A stretch of 64,000 nt of DNA from Podocnemis expansa (lineage: Eukaryota; Chordata; Testudines; Podocnemididae), in assembly GCA_007922195.1 (NCBI GenBank), contig ML682224.1:451921-515920 (forward strand), given 5' to 3'. Position 1 is the first letter of the stretch, and each line of letters begins with the position of its first letter. The notes under the pieces were generated by a model. That model searched no databases, was not told where the DNA came from, and saw nothing but the letters and a program-made list of their open reading frames with translations. Shown piece after piece: positions 22,034 to 33,464 of the stretch. Made by a program: the position numbers and the translations under genes.

Positions 22034-22521
22034 CAGGGCCAGACTAGCCGGCCCAAGAGCCCCTGGATGTCCCCACCATAGGGCCCCCTCCTACCTGTCC
22101 CTCCCATTTGTGTCCTACACTGCATAGCCTGGCCCCATCCCTGGTCCCACATTACTGGGGGGGACGACCCTAGGGACAGGGACTGCTCCTGCTCCATCCC
22201 CTCTCTCATTAAGCTTCCCTGAAGGGTGGAGGGCTGGCTGATGTGTGGCGTGGGAGCCGTGGGCCCTGGGAGGCTGTGTGGGAATGGTGGCAGCCTCACT
22301 GCAAACCAGCTGGCCCTGACACCAGGGGTGGGCCAGGAGGCCCAGGGGGTAGGGTGGAGCACAAAGCCTGGCCTCTGGCTCCATGGCCCTCCCCAGCCAC
22401 CAGCACTCCTGCCTGGCCAGCACTGAGCATAGCAGAATGAGGAAGATTTTCAGGGCTGGAGCCCAGGCCCCCCTTTTTGGCTGGGGCCTGGGGCTTACGC
22501 CCCTCCGATAATCTGGCCCTG
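22034..22521. mobile_element. hAT-type MITE, older
   Basis: Its ends CAGGGCCAGACTAGCCGG and ...CCGATAATCTGGCCCTG form an inverted repeat with a few mismatches. The flanking octamers ttccttct and gtccctct agree at six of eight positions, as expected for a decayed 8-bp duplication. The interior is GC-rich and non-coding. It belongs to a family distinct from the 16.8 kb MITE. Confidence 0.7.
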
Positions 22522-22692
22522 GTCCCTCTCCTTATTTTTAACCTTCTTCCTGCCACAGTCCTGCCCTTCCCTTTCACTCTGCCTTCCCCCTACTTAAAAT
22601 TAATAACAAGAAAACAGGAAATTGCTCCAGTTGTCACCATGCTAATATGTTTCTGTGCTGTTTCTTTCATCTCCATTTCTGCATCTCTTCTT

Positions 22693-23135
22693 GGCTGTGT
22701 TCAGACGTGAGTTTTATTTTGAAACAACAGCCACTGTTTTGAAATACAATTTCTCACGTCCACATGACATACCATTATTTTGAAACAACGGGACCCGTTG
22801 TTTCAAAATAATGGCCATTGTTTCAAAACCATTAAACCCGGCAAATCAAAATAGTTGCTGTTTCGAAACGGTTGTTTTAAAAGGCTTTTGTTTTGTAATG
22901 GTTGTTTCGAAACAATGGTATTTGGACACATTGTTTTGAAACAACACCATTGTTTTAAAACAACTGTTTTGAAACAACATGTCTGAGCGACCTTATTTCG
23001 AAATAACCATTTCAAAATAACAGCCATTTCGAAAGCAGGCTTTCCCTTAATTTGAATTAACAAACTGTTAATTCAAATAAACTTATTTTGAAATAAGGAT
23101 TTTATTTTGAAATGACAGTTACCATGTAGACATAC
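22693..23135. mobile_element. Harbinger-type MITE, TTTCGAAACAA-rich
   Basis: It starts GGCTGTGTTCAGACGTGAG and ends ...CCATGTAGACATA. Nearly the whole interior consists of alternating TTTTGAAACAA and TTGTTTCGAAA phrases, i.e. short inverted motifs. No GC-rich core is present, unlike other members. Confidence 0.65.
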
Positions 23136-23259
23136 TTCTTGAGTAAACATAACAATAAACTTTCTGGATCTGGGAGAGTGTCTACCTCTGACTGAATGGG
23201 ACTTTGCTGCAATATTATAATGACAATATGAATAACAATAATTGCTAATTAATTAATCT

Positions 23260-24640
23260 ACTTTTGTATTACCAGGAGGGTTAAGGAGGAAAGAAGTAGT
23301 AAAATAATAAATAGCCCAACTTAGAACAGAAGGTAAGGCAGCAATAAAAGATATAAATATATAAGTTGTAGATAGGCTAGATGATAGTAGTGAGTATATG
23401 CGAGAAGTTACAAATTGCAGAAAATTGAGAAAAGAAGCAAAGACCTACAAGGAGAAATTTATGCCCCCCAGAAATAATGACATTTAGAAGGAATCTGTAA
23501 AAACATACCAGCAATAAAAAACAATGCTAAAAATGTCATCAGTTCATTTCTAGATGGAAATTGTTAAATATTCAGCAGCTATTCAGAAAAAAAAAGTGGA
23601 TGAGTTCACTATATACTTTTAGTCTTTATTTGGGGGAAAAAAGTAAGATGATTTAATCATCAGATGAGGATGAGGGGGAAATCCAGCAGAACATTACATA
23701 GCAACTTCTGTTAGTGATTTTAAAATTAGCAGGTCCACATAACTTGCATCCATGAGTTTTAAAGGAGTTTGCAGAGAAGCTGTCTGAATCATTACTGTTC
23801 TTTTTCAATGATTCTTGAAATGCTGGGAAAGCTCCAAAAGATTGGGAGAACTTTAATGTACTGTGTGACAGAGTGGAAGGTGATGAACTCTTTGGCTGCC
23901 TCCATTAGACCTAACCCAGGGGGCTGGACTGATGCAGTCCAGCAGAACCAAGAATTACTAGGGGAGTCAGTAAAGGCTGATTGCAGTACTTAGGCTGAGC
24001 CAGAACCCAAACTAATGAGTCAAAGAGGGAACAGCTAGTGACCTGGCCAAGGAGACTGTAGGCCATCCCCAGAAACCAGGAGAAAGAGGCATGGCTAAGC
24101 ATGATGGGGGATTATTGCGAGTCAGTCTGCTTGCCAACCAGGAAAGGTGAACAATCCTGAGCTTCTAAGCCCCTAGGGTGTCTGGGACGGGAACTTGGAG
24201 TGGAAGGTGTGCATTGTAAATAAATGAGGACAGGTGACTGCAAATAAGAAGGTTGTGCATTCTTTGTATGAGGGGAGTGAAACCCTGAGGAAATGTGGAG
24301 GGCCCAGCTGCCTGCAAATGGCCACGTTATACCAATAATTAAAAAGTGTAAACAGAATGATCTAGGTGATTGTAGGCCTGTCATAGTGATTCAGTCCCTG
24401 GGAAAATAGTAGAACATCCAACATGAGACTCAATAAATATTTTAAAAAGTGCAATATAATTAATGCCAATCAACTTTGTTTTTATGGAAAATGAATCCTG
24501 TTAAATTAGCAGTAATGATAGCTCTTTTTGGTGAAATTACAAATTTTATTGATAAATAGTGTAATTGTGGTCAAGGATTAAAAACTGGGTCCTTGACCGG
24601 TGTGGCTTTTAAGATTAGAGTGAAAATTGCTTAAGCCACT
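23260..24640 (+). pseudogene. Fossil LINE RT fragment with insertion
   Basis: Read on the plus strand with many stops and shifts, phrases of an L3/CR1-like RT remain: a 'KTYKEKF' block near 23,440, 'LHP..LKEFAEKL' near 23,745 and 'GKAPKDWENF' near 23,825. The reading is broken at about 23,860 by some 450 bases of unrelated DNA beginning tgtgacagagtgg, then resumes in a DPGNYRP-like region near 24,345. The insert may be a solo LTR or other element; I see no clear ends. Confidence 0.5.
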
Positions 24641-25892
24641 AATAAAAGGTTCTTTACTCAGGTAGCTACCTAAATATATTATTGTGTAAGATTGGTGAAT
24701 CACACAAATAGGAATAGGAAGACTAAAATCAAAATAAATAGGAGCAGAAGCATTATTATATAAAAGCAGATACTGATAATAAATCCCCCCCCCCAAGGCT
24801 AACACAAAGGTGGAAGGTTTCAGTTCAGTAACTGCTGCTGTCTTTGCCTAAGGCAAAGAATTTCAGGGAACTAGGCAGGATCCCTTGCACATCCAGACAC
24901 CTGAATTGATTCAGTCTTTGGGGACTACATGTGCTGAGAAGTCTGGAAGCCCCAACAACCTACTGATCACAATGCCAGGAGACAAGGTAGGAAGCAGACC
25001 AATGGGAGTAAACATCTGTGAAACCAGGGAAAAGTCAGTGAATTGCAGGTTGATTCCCTAGTTTCTCAGTAGTGAGCAGCCTGGTCACTGCCGGAGCCAC
25101 GCACCTGGTTGAGACTTGGTGGAGTTGGGAGTGGTTGGGTTTCCTACCCAGGCAATAACCCTTTTGGTGGTGGTCCCCAACGGAGTCGTAAGTAGGGTAG
25201 GGCAAAAGAGGCTTTGCTCTGGGTGCGCCAAAGCAGCTCAATAGAGCAGCTTTATGAAAAGTTAAATGTCGTGGCACCAACCCCCTAGCTCTACTAGTTG
25301 CAAGGGACATGTTCTGTTTGGAACGTGCTCCTGGAGCTGAAACAGGGCATTATAGCTCTGCCCCCGCCCCCCCAGTTCCAACCATTAGGTCACACAGCCC
25401 TACTATCCAAGGTAGCTATATTGACTGGCTGTGGGGTACACAGCCCTGATCTCTAGGGTAATCAGGTGACTTGTAGCCGTAGGATGCCACAATCTCCCTG
25501 CCCATGCAGTAGGAGTACAGGATGAAAGTGTCCTGCAACACTTCATGGAGAACATGAACAATGACATGGCCCTATGGAAAGATCTGAAGGAGAGGAGATA
25601 GTTAGAAAACTAACTCTTATTTGCCCATCTATTTGTCACTCTGCCTAAGGTAGAGACTGAGGAAATTTTAAAATGGCTGTTGGACTGCGAAAAGCAAAAG
25701 GTGCGGCAATAGCAGCAGTAAGTACAGGTGTTGCAAAAAATTATGACAACAGCAGCAAGTGATGAGGGAGCTGGTAGAACAGCACCAGACCCAACAGGAG
25801 TTTGTTGTTATTTATTCTTAAATCAAAGGCCACTCTGATTCAGGGGGAAAAAAAAAAAAAAAGAAAAAAAAGAAAAAAAAAGAAAAATAGTA
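24641..25892. other. Unassigned stretch, possible gag-like remnant
   Basis: Mostly unrecognised. Plus-strand phrases at 25,530-25,800 (LLDCEKQK, then glutamine-rich text and 'VLQK') recall the N-terminal part of SCAN-type Gmr1 gag genes. There are several stops, and the assignment is weak. An A-rich simple repeat lies at 25,845-25,888. Confidence 0.35.
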
Positions 25893-26175
25893 GTTGTGTG
25901 GCATTTAAAGACTAACAGACATTTTTTGCATAAGCTTTCGTGGGAGAAAATCCCACTTTATCAGATGCTTTGAAGATGGGGGAATTTACAGAATGGAATG
26001 AAAATAAATAAAGGCATTTATTTTCATTCCATTCTGTAAGTTCCCCCATCTTTGAAGCATCTGATGAAGTGGGATTTTCTCCCACGAAAGCTTATGCGAA
26101 AAATAAGTCTGTTAGTCTTTAAGTGCCACATGACTCCTTGTTTTCTTGCTAAACTAGACTAACATGGCTGCCCCT
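25893..26175. mobile_element. Penelope-like tail palindrome
   Basis: The arm at 25,893-26,008 is the reverse complement of that at 26,018-26,146 with scattered mismatches, centred near 26,013. The plus arm ends in the 'tttaagtgccac..gactcctt' block and a 'gactaacatggctgcc' terminus at 26,157-26,175. No reverse transcriptase or GIY-YIG coding sequence is present. Inverted tail copies of this kind are typical of Penelope-like elements (family knowledge); the same tail lies at 2.7-3.6 kb. Confidence 0.6.
26061..26109 (+). ncRNA. Hammerhead-ribozyme-like core
   Basis: CTGATGA (26,061-26,067) is followed by a perfect 6-bp hairpin (26,069-26,074 with 26,080-26,085), then CGAAA (26,085-26,089), a second 5-bp hairpin (CTTAT 26,091-26,095 with ATAAG 26,103-26,107) and GTC (26,107-26,109). 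This is the order of a hammerhead catalytic core with stems II and III and a GUC cleavage triplet. I could not find a stem I: bases after GTC do not pair with those before CTGATGA. Hammerheads are known in Penelope-like terminal repeats. The mirror arm has CTGATAA, so only this arm keeps the core. Confidence 0.45.
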
Positions 26176-28344
26176 TTGGCACTCCGATTCATGCACTTAT
26201 GACTGCAATTGCTAGTCCTGCTAGGCATGTCCATTCCTGCCAGACTCCTGGTCTGACTTTCTAAAATAGGGCCCAGTGATGAGACTAAGACTTTCTTTGT
26301 GATATTCAAACTGGTAGCCACCACAAGGTGTGTGTGGTGGGGGTTGCATGTGGCATGTGAGTGGCAGAGTGAGGACCATAATTTACAGAGGTGCTAGCCT
26401 GCATGGGCTCTCCTATAGTCCTATTGCTTGCTTCTCTTTTTAAAACATCGGTTTCTCTCAGCAAATCTGCCTGCTTGATTTTTGCCACTGCTTTATTCCA
26501 GGGCAGGAGTTCCAAATCCACTGACCCCAAGGTCATTTTGGTCTGAGAATTTAACCCTGCTGAGGTGTTCTGTACCAGTTCTGGTCCTCAATAATGGATT
26601 TTGATTAACCATTCTCCTATGTCTGGGATAATGAATCAAAGAGAGCTCCCAGCATTTTCTTTCAATTTAAGTCAGCTTCTGATGCCACTCCTGGTTTCTG
26701 CTCTTCCATTATCTACAGTTTCTTAATGGAAGAAGCAGGTTGTAATGTTTTCAGAACATTTATCATCCATTTCCAGGGGCCAGCAGCAGTCTTCTCCCAA
26801 GAACCTATGCTTATGTCCACACCCATCCGCCTCACACTGATACAGATGCAGTTGCAACTGCTTGTTTCTTAAATTCCAATTTCTGCCTTCCCTTCACCAT
26901 TTCAACTATATGAAAACATACATACAACAATGCCAAGGCAGCAGCTGCATTCTTTGCATTACCAGATGCTTTCACGGCTGTGCTATATTCTTCAAAGCTT
27001 AAACATGCCTCAGTCAGGGGGTTCTCACCCTTGAAACACCCCTTTTCTCAGGAGCATTTTTCCTTCTTTATTACTTTTCAGAAAATATTATAAGTAAAAG
27101 AAAGCAATACTGGGAATGGGACATGCCTGAGTTACAGGATATATAACATGGGGCTGTGTTGGGCAAGCAGTATGTATTTTTAACCTTGCAAAATATAACA
27201 AATGTTTGCTTAGTATAGTATTCCTCTTTGTTTCTTGGCTGTCTGGGCATGGCTTGCAGTTAAGAAATGATATTTTCCCTTCCCTCTTTTGTTCTTAACC
27301 CATGTTCTGGCTCGTTTTGGTAATAGCATGCCTCCCCCCCCGAACCATTAACTCAGCAGTTTAGTACAACTTAGATGATAGAACACTTGCCCAGAACAGA
27401 TAAAATCAGCAAACAGCACACAGAAGTGTGGATAATGTCATTCATATATGTATTACCATACAGTTTTAGATAAAAGAGTTGGAAAATAGCCTCTCTCTGG
27501 GACAACCTGTTTGCTGCTGCTTCTAACATTACCCGTCTCTCTAACCTACTGGTGTTCTCCTGTGTCAGGCAAGAAGCCAAGGGAGTTTTTCCAGCCATTC
27601 CAATATCCCTTATCCCACTAAGGCTCGCTACCAAAAATGCCAACATCTCCTTTCACACAGTCACACAAATCTCTATCAGTACTACTTTAACATATTAACT
27701 CCAAGGCAGAGCTCTTATCTCTTTATGGCACAGTCTTACAGTATGCTCAGCACAGGTCTTTACTTACAAATTACAGAAGGTTACTAAGTATTCTGTGAGA
27801 GAGGGACCTTGCTAAAGGAGCACAGTCTGATGGGGGGGAAAGCTTGCTCAGGTTTGTGACTTAGTTTCCCCACTCTGCAATAACTACTCAACAATTAGCA
27901 CCTGACTAAGGTCACATGCTGCTTACCTTTCTCCACCAATTTGTTACCAGTTTTGGCCATCAGCATGGGGTATGTTCATTTATTGGAGTTATTTCCTTTT
28001 GGGGTGGGGGAGGTTACAATTCTACTAGTGCACTGCTTGTGTCACTTATGTTTCGACATGGAGCTCACTTCTCCATTCTGCAAGTTCCCGCCCAAGGAAG
28101 TCACCCTTGCAGAACCTCAATTTCCCAGGGCTGGATTTTTCCAAACCCCAGATTCAAATAAACACCCACATATACCCATTCACCAACTAAGAAGTTGTGT
28201 CTGAGCTGAACGTGTCTATCAGCACTTTCAGTTGATCCCTTATATGTCCCCAAACTCAGCAGGCTGGGTCACACAGAGCTTCTCTGCTGCTACTCTTATC
28301 TGCCCCTGGAGTCAAACAGGCTGGTATCCCCATTAAATCACCAT
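26176..28344. other. Unassigned stretch
   Basis: About 2.2 kb with no recognised gene or repeat; open frames are short and without motifs. Confidence 0.45.
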
Positions 28345-28783
28345 CCACTCAATAATTTTGCAGATGACACCAAGCTGGGGAGAATACACTGGAGCACAGG
28401 GACAGGATTCAAGGAAACCTAGACAAATTGGAGCTTTGGGCCAAACAAAATCTCATGAGCTTCAACCAGGATGAGTGCAAAGTCCTGCACTTAGGACAGA
28501 AAAATCCCACATACTGCTATAGGCTGGGAACCAATCGGCTAACTAGCAGCACTGTAGACAAGGGTCTGGTGGTTTTGGTGGATGTGAAGCTGAATATGAG
28601 TCAACAATGTGCTCATGTTGCCAAAAAGGCCAATGGAATATTGGGCTGTGTCAGTGGGAATGTTGCCAGTGGATCAAAGGATGTGATTATTCCTATCTGT
28701 TCACTGCTGGTGATGCTACATCTGGAATACTGTGTCCAATATTGTTCTCCCCACTACAGAAAGGATGTTGGCAAATTAGAAAG
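28345..28783 (+). pseudogene. CR1 LINE, left half of a split copy
   Basis: It starts in the RT after the FADD box ('cagatgacaccaagctgggg' at 28,361) and reads MSFNQDECKVLHLG, then the LGCVSGN and YCVQYCSPHYRKDVGKLER blocks, ending at 'aaattagaaag'. The consensus continuation ('agtccag..gagggcaaca') is not here but begins at 40,496 in the same orientation. I therefore treat this as the left half of a copy split by the nested insertions. Confidence 0.8.
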
Positions 28784-29034
28784 AATCACAGGGTTGGAAG
28801 GGACCTCATGAGGTCATCTAGTCCAACCCCCTGCCAAAAAAGCAGGACCCTTCCTACTAAAGTATTCCAGCTGGAGTTTTATCCAGCCAGGCCTTAAACA
28901 TCTCCAAAGACAGACATTGCACCACCTCCCTAGGTAGCCCATTCCAATGCTTTACCACCCTCCTAGTAAAAAGTTTTTTCCTAATATCCAGCCTTGACCT
29001 CCCCAGCCACAACTTGAAGCCATTACTACATGTT

Positions 29035-31794
29035 CTATCCTGTTACTACTAAGAAGAGCCGAGCTCCATCCTCTTTGGAGCATCCCTTCAGGTAGCTGAA
29101 GGTTGCTATCAAATCCCCCCCCAGTCTTCTCTTCTGCAGGCTCAATAAGCCTAGTTCCTTCATTCTTTCTTCATAGGGCTTCTGCTCCAGCACCTTGGTC
29201 ATTTTTGTTGCCCTCCGCTGGACTCTTTCTAATTTGTGCACATCCTTTCTGTAGTGGGGAGCCCAAAACTGGACACAGTATTCCAGATGCAGCCTCACCA
29301 GTGCTGAATAGAAAGGAATGATCACATCCCTCGATCTGCTGGCAATGCTTCTGATGCAGCCCAGTATACAATTGGCCTTTCTGAGAGTAAGAGCACACTG
29401 CTGACTCATATCCAGCTTCCCATTCACCATGACCCCCAGGTCCTTTTCTACGGTGCTGCTACTTAGCTGATCGCTCCCCAGCCTGTAGCAGTGCATGGGG
29501 TTTTTACGTCCCAAGTGCAGGACTTTGCACTTGTCCTTGTTGAACCTCATGAGATTTCTATTAGCCTACTGCTGCAATGGGCCAAGGTCTTCCTGACTCT
29601 TCTCCCTGCCCTCCAGAGTGTCTACCATTCCCCCTAGGTTGGTGTAGTCTGCAAACTTACTGAGCGTGCATGCTGTCTCATCATCCAGATCATTAATGAA
29701 AATATTGAAGAGAACTGGCCCAAGGAGCGACTCCTGGGGCACGCCACTCGTTACTGGTTGCCAACTACACATGGAGCCATTGATTTCTACATGCTGAAAC
29801 TGCTGATGTAGCCAGTTCTCTATCCACCTTACAGTCCACACATCGAACCCATACTTCCTTAACTTGCTGATGAGAATGCTGTGGGAAACCGTATCAAAAG
29901 CCTTGCTAAAGTCTAGGTATATCACATCAATAGCTCTTCCAGCATTCGCAAATACAGTCATCTCATTATAGAAAGCGATGAAGTTGATCAGGCAAGATTT
30001 ACCCTTCACTAATCCATGCGGACTGTTCCTGATCACTGTATTTTCCTCCAAGTTTTTCAGGATGGATTCTTTGAGAAGCTGCTCCATGATTCTTCCAGGG
30101 ATTGAGGTGAGGCTGACAGGTCTGTAATTCCCTGGATCCTCCTTTTTTTTTTTTCCTTTCTTGAAGATAGGCACTGTATTTGCTTTTTTCCAGTCCTCTG
30201 GCATCTCACCCATTCGCCATGAGTTTTCAAAGATACTGGCCAGTGGTACTGCTACCTCATCACCCAACTCCCTCAGCACCCTTGGATGCAGGTCATCCAG
30301 CCTCATGGACTTGTGCACATCCAGCTTCTTTAGGTAGTCCCCAACCTGACCTTCTGTCACCAAGGGCATCTCTTCTTCTCTCCAATCTGCCATACCCACT
30401 GTAGTGGGCTGGGAGCTGGTCCTCCCTGTGAAGACTGAAGGAAAAAAAGCATTGAGCACTTCAGCCTTTTCCTCATCCTTCATCATGAGGATACCTGAGC
30501 TATTCCGTAAGGGACCTACACCAGCTCTGATCTTCTTCTTGTTATTGACATACTTACAGAACCCCTTCCTGTTATCCTTCACATCCCTTGCTAGCTGCAA
30601 CTCCAATTGTCCTTTGGCCTTTCTGATTTTATCCCTGCAGCCCTGAGCAATGTCTTTATATGCCTCCTTAGTCATCTGTCCAAGTTTCCACTGCATGTAA
30701 GCTTCCTTTTTATACTTTAGCTCAGTGCACAGTTCTCTGTTAAGTCACACTGGGTATCTTCCACATTTGCTGTTCTTCCTGTACCCTTAGCAGGATTTCT
30801 TTAAAATACAACCAGCTCTCTTGGACACTTTTCCCCTTCAGATCAGCCTCCCAAAGGATCCTGTCCATCAGTTCCTTAAGGGAGCCAAACTGCTTTTCCG
30901 AAGTCCAGGGTCTGTGTTTTGCTTCTTTCCATTAATCTGCATCTTGAACTCTACCATCTCATGGTCACTGCTGCCCAGGTTGCCATTCACTTCTATGTCC
31001 TCAATCAATTCTTCTATGTTTGCGAACAGCAGGTCAAGAAATGCAAGGCCTCTAGACAGTTCCTTCAGCATTTGTACCAGGAAGTTGTCCTCAACACTCT
31101 CCAAAAACTTCCTGGATTGGCTGTGCACTGCTGTATTGGCCTCCTAGCAGATGTCAGGGTAATTGAAGTCCGCCATGAGAACCATGGCCTGTGATCTGGA
31201 AACTTCTGCCAGTTGTCCATAGAGTGCCTTATCCACCTCCTCCTTCTGGTCATGAGGTCTATAGCAGACACCCACCACAACACCCCCCGTGTTGCCCTCT
31301 CCTCTAAGCTTAACCCACAGATTTTCACCTGGCTCGGGTCCACTTCCATAATGGAGCTGTGAGCAGTCATAGAGCTATTTTACATATAGTGCTACTCCTC
31401 CCCTTCTTTTTCCCCACCTATCCTTCCTGAACAACTTATACCCATCCATGGCAGAACTCCAGTCATGCAAGCTATCCCACCATGTCTCTGTTATTCTAAT
31501 TATATCATAGTTCCTTGTCTGTTCCAGTACTACCAATTCTTCCTGCTTGTTTCCCAGGCTCCTTGCATTCGTGTGCAGGTACTGAATATACCAGGCTGAT
31601 TGCCCTACTTTCCCAAATTGATTTTCAGTTCTATTGTATCTCCCTCCTTGTATTTTCTCCTGGGATTGTCCTCCTGCACCTGTGTCAGGTAATAAAGCTC
31701 CATTAGAACATATAATTATTTGATTTCCCCCCATGTTACAAATACCTTCTCTTTTATCCCTGGTGTTGCAGTCCCTGTTCCCCCCAAGTTCCAT
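29035..31794 (-). pseudogene. CR1 ORF2: endonuclease and reverse transcriptase
   Basis: On the minus strand the endonuclease comes first (LHTNARSLGNKQEE, ITETWWDS, GGGVALYV-like; about 31,740-31,375). Its GDFN block reads ADFN and is followed by a stop near 31,145. After several breaks (31,370-30,700) a 376-codon open stretch (30,696-29,566) carries the [52 protein letters not shown]. The catalytic box reads FADYTN where family members have FADDTK, so an active-site Asp is lost. The C-terminal part (29,550-29,035) has [16 protein letters not shown]. The enzyme would nick DNA and prime on CR1 RNA; this copy cannot. Confidence 0.88.
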
Positions 31795-31891
31795 CCCTTC
31801 CCCAGGTCTCCCACATTGTCACTTACCTGTGGGCTTTGGTCTCCTTCCCCCTTCAAACCTAGTTTAAAGCCCTCCTCACTAGGTCAGCCAG

Positions 31892-32731
31892 TCAATGTCC
31901 GAATATGCTCTTCCTCTTCCTCAACAGATGGAGTCCAACTCTGCCTAAGGGCCCTTCCTCCTGGAACAACATTTCATGGTCAAGGAAGCCAACGCCCTCC
32001 TGATGACACCATCTTCGCAGCCAGGCGTTCACCTCTAGGATGGATCTGTCTCTACTCAGGCCCCTACCCTTGACCAGAAGGATCAAGAAGAACACCACCT
32101 GTGCTCCAAACTCCTTCACTCGCTCTCCCAGAGCCCTGTAGTCACCTGTGATCTGCCGAGGATGACCTCTCACAGTATCATTGGTTCCCACGTGGATGAG
32201 AAGCATAGGGTAGTAGTCAGAGAGGTGGATGATTCTTGACAGTCCCTCCATAATGTCTTGGATGCGGGCACTTGACAAGCAGCATACCTCCCTCAAGGCC
32301 TTGTCAGGGCAACAGATGGGTGCCTCCATCCCCCTCAGAAGTGAGTCCCCAACCACCACAACCCTGCGTTTCCTCCTAGCTGTGGTGACTGTGACCCTCC
32401 CAGCCTCGCGGGTGCATGGCGTCTCCTGTTCCACCTCATCCATCATCTCTAGCACTGCATAACGGTTCTTCACCAAAATGGAGGGAGGGATGGGAGCAGG
32501 GGTGGAGCACTGTCTGCTGCCAGAAGTAACCAGCTGCCAGTGTCCTCCCTCTGCCATATGCATCCCATCCATCTCCAGTGGTGTGGCAGTAGTCTTCGGC
32601 ACCTGGAGAGTGTCCTCCTCCTTGCATGTCTCCTCATGGATGCTATGAAAGAACTTCTCCAGGGCATGGATACTCCTTAGCCTAGACACCTCCTCCTGTA
32701 ACTCTCCCACCTGCCTCCTGAGAGATTCCAT
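31892..32731 (-). pseudogene. CR1 ORF1 with SGNH esterase domain
   Basis: This 279-codon frame starts with a leucine-zipper-like segment (residues 1-30, MESLRRQVGELQEEVSRL). An SGNH-type esterase follows: VVVVGDSLLRG (near residue 125), HVGTNDT (near 170) and a C-terminal block whose usual DGLHL is here VGLHL. CR1 ORF1 proteins are RNA/lipid-associated companions of the RT protein; their esterase uses Ser from GDS and a C-terminal Asp-His pair. Replacing that Asp by Val should abolish hydrolysis. It lies upstream of ORF2 on the same strand with about 100 bases between. Confidence 0.8.
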
Positions 32732-33464
32732 CAGACACCTCTCCTGCTAGCCAGTCCTGGAGCCTGCTGCCTTTCCAAAAGAAGGTACAACCACCTTTGA
32801 GGGGAGGCCTTCAAAACTGAGATTTTTGTTGCTTGCAGCGGGGGGTGAGCTATCAACAGACTTTGAACTTTATACCACTATCACCACCCCCAGCTGCTGT
32901 TTCCCTGGCCTCCCCTCCCACCACCAAGGAGGCAGCAGGCTCCCAACCTTCCACCTTTAACACCTTTGGGATTTTTGCAGCAGCAGGGACCACAGAACCC
33001 CCCTTTAGAAGCAGTAGCAGCTCCCCTTCCTATAGTTTAGTACCCCCCTTTTATTTTCTCCCCCCTTACCCCCAGTGGCTGGAGGGCCTCCCACCCTTAC
33101 CCTTGCCCTCCAGCTAGTTCAGTGCTCCCTATCCCTCACAGACCACTCCCTAAGCCTTAGAATTTGATTTAGTTTTACTGCCTCACCCCAGCCCTGAGAA
33201 TTTGTTCCCTTTTTTTCGCATTCATTGACCCACCCATCAGCCCCACCCTTCCACCATCCACCCCCAACCAGAGTTGGCCAGGCCATGTAGGTCCCTGATT
33301 CCTTTTTGTTTATCCCCCATGCACTGCACCCCCTCGATACATCTGTGATCTCTGCCCCACCCAGTGCAGCCGGAGGAGCCGGCCCCTCTTAGCCTACGTA
33401 AGCCCCTTGTCCTTCCTTCCCCGGCACCCTCCTCCCTTGCCTGCAGCCTAGCAGGGGGGAGTGG

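Larger units (their letters stand above)
28785..33120 (-). mobile_element. CR1 LINE, near full-length
   Basis: The 3' end is at the left ('gaatcacagggttggaagg' on the plus strand). Leftward reading gives the CR1 tail, ORF2 (RT then endonuclease), ORF1 with esterase and a GC-rich leader. The 5' limit lies somewhere between 32,760 and about 33,250 and cannot be fixed by eye. Both ORFs are damaged, so the copy is inactive. Confidence 0.85.

Noticed and set aside
22693..23135. Regularly spaced short repeats resembling a CRISPR array
   Set aside because: The units are alternating inverted TTTCGAAA motifs without constant-length repeats and unique spacers, inside a MITE in vertebrate DNA.
23865..24320. 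Solo LTR starting tgtgacagagtgg
   Set aside because: No matching end, target duplication or second copy in the window; left as an unnamed insertion in a fossil LINE.
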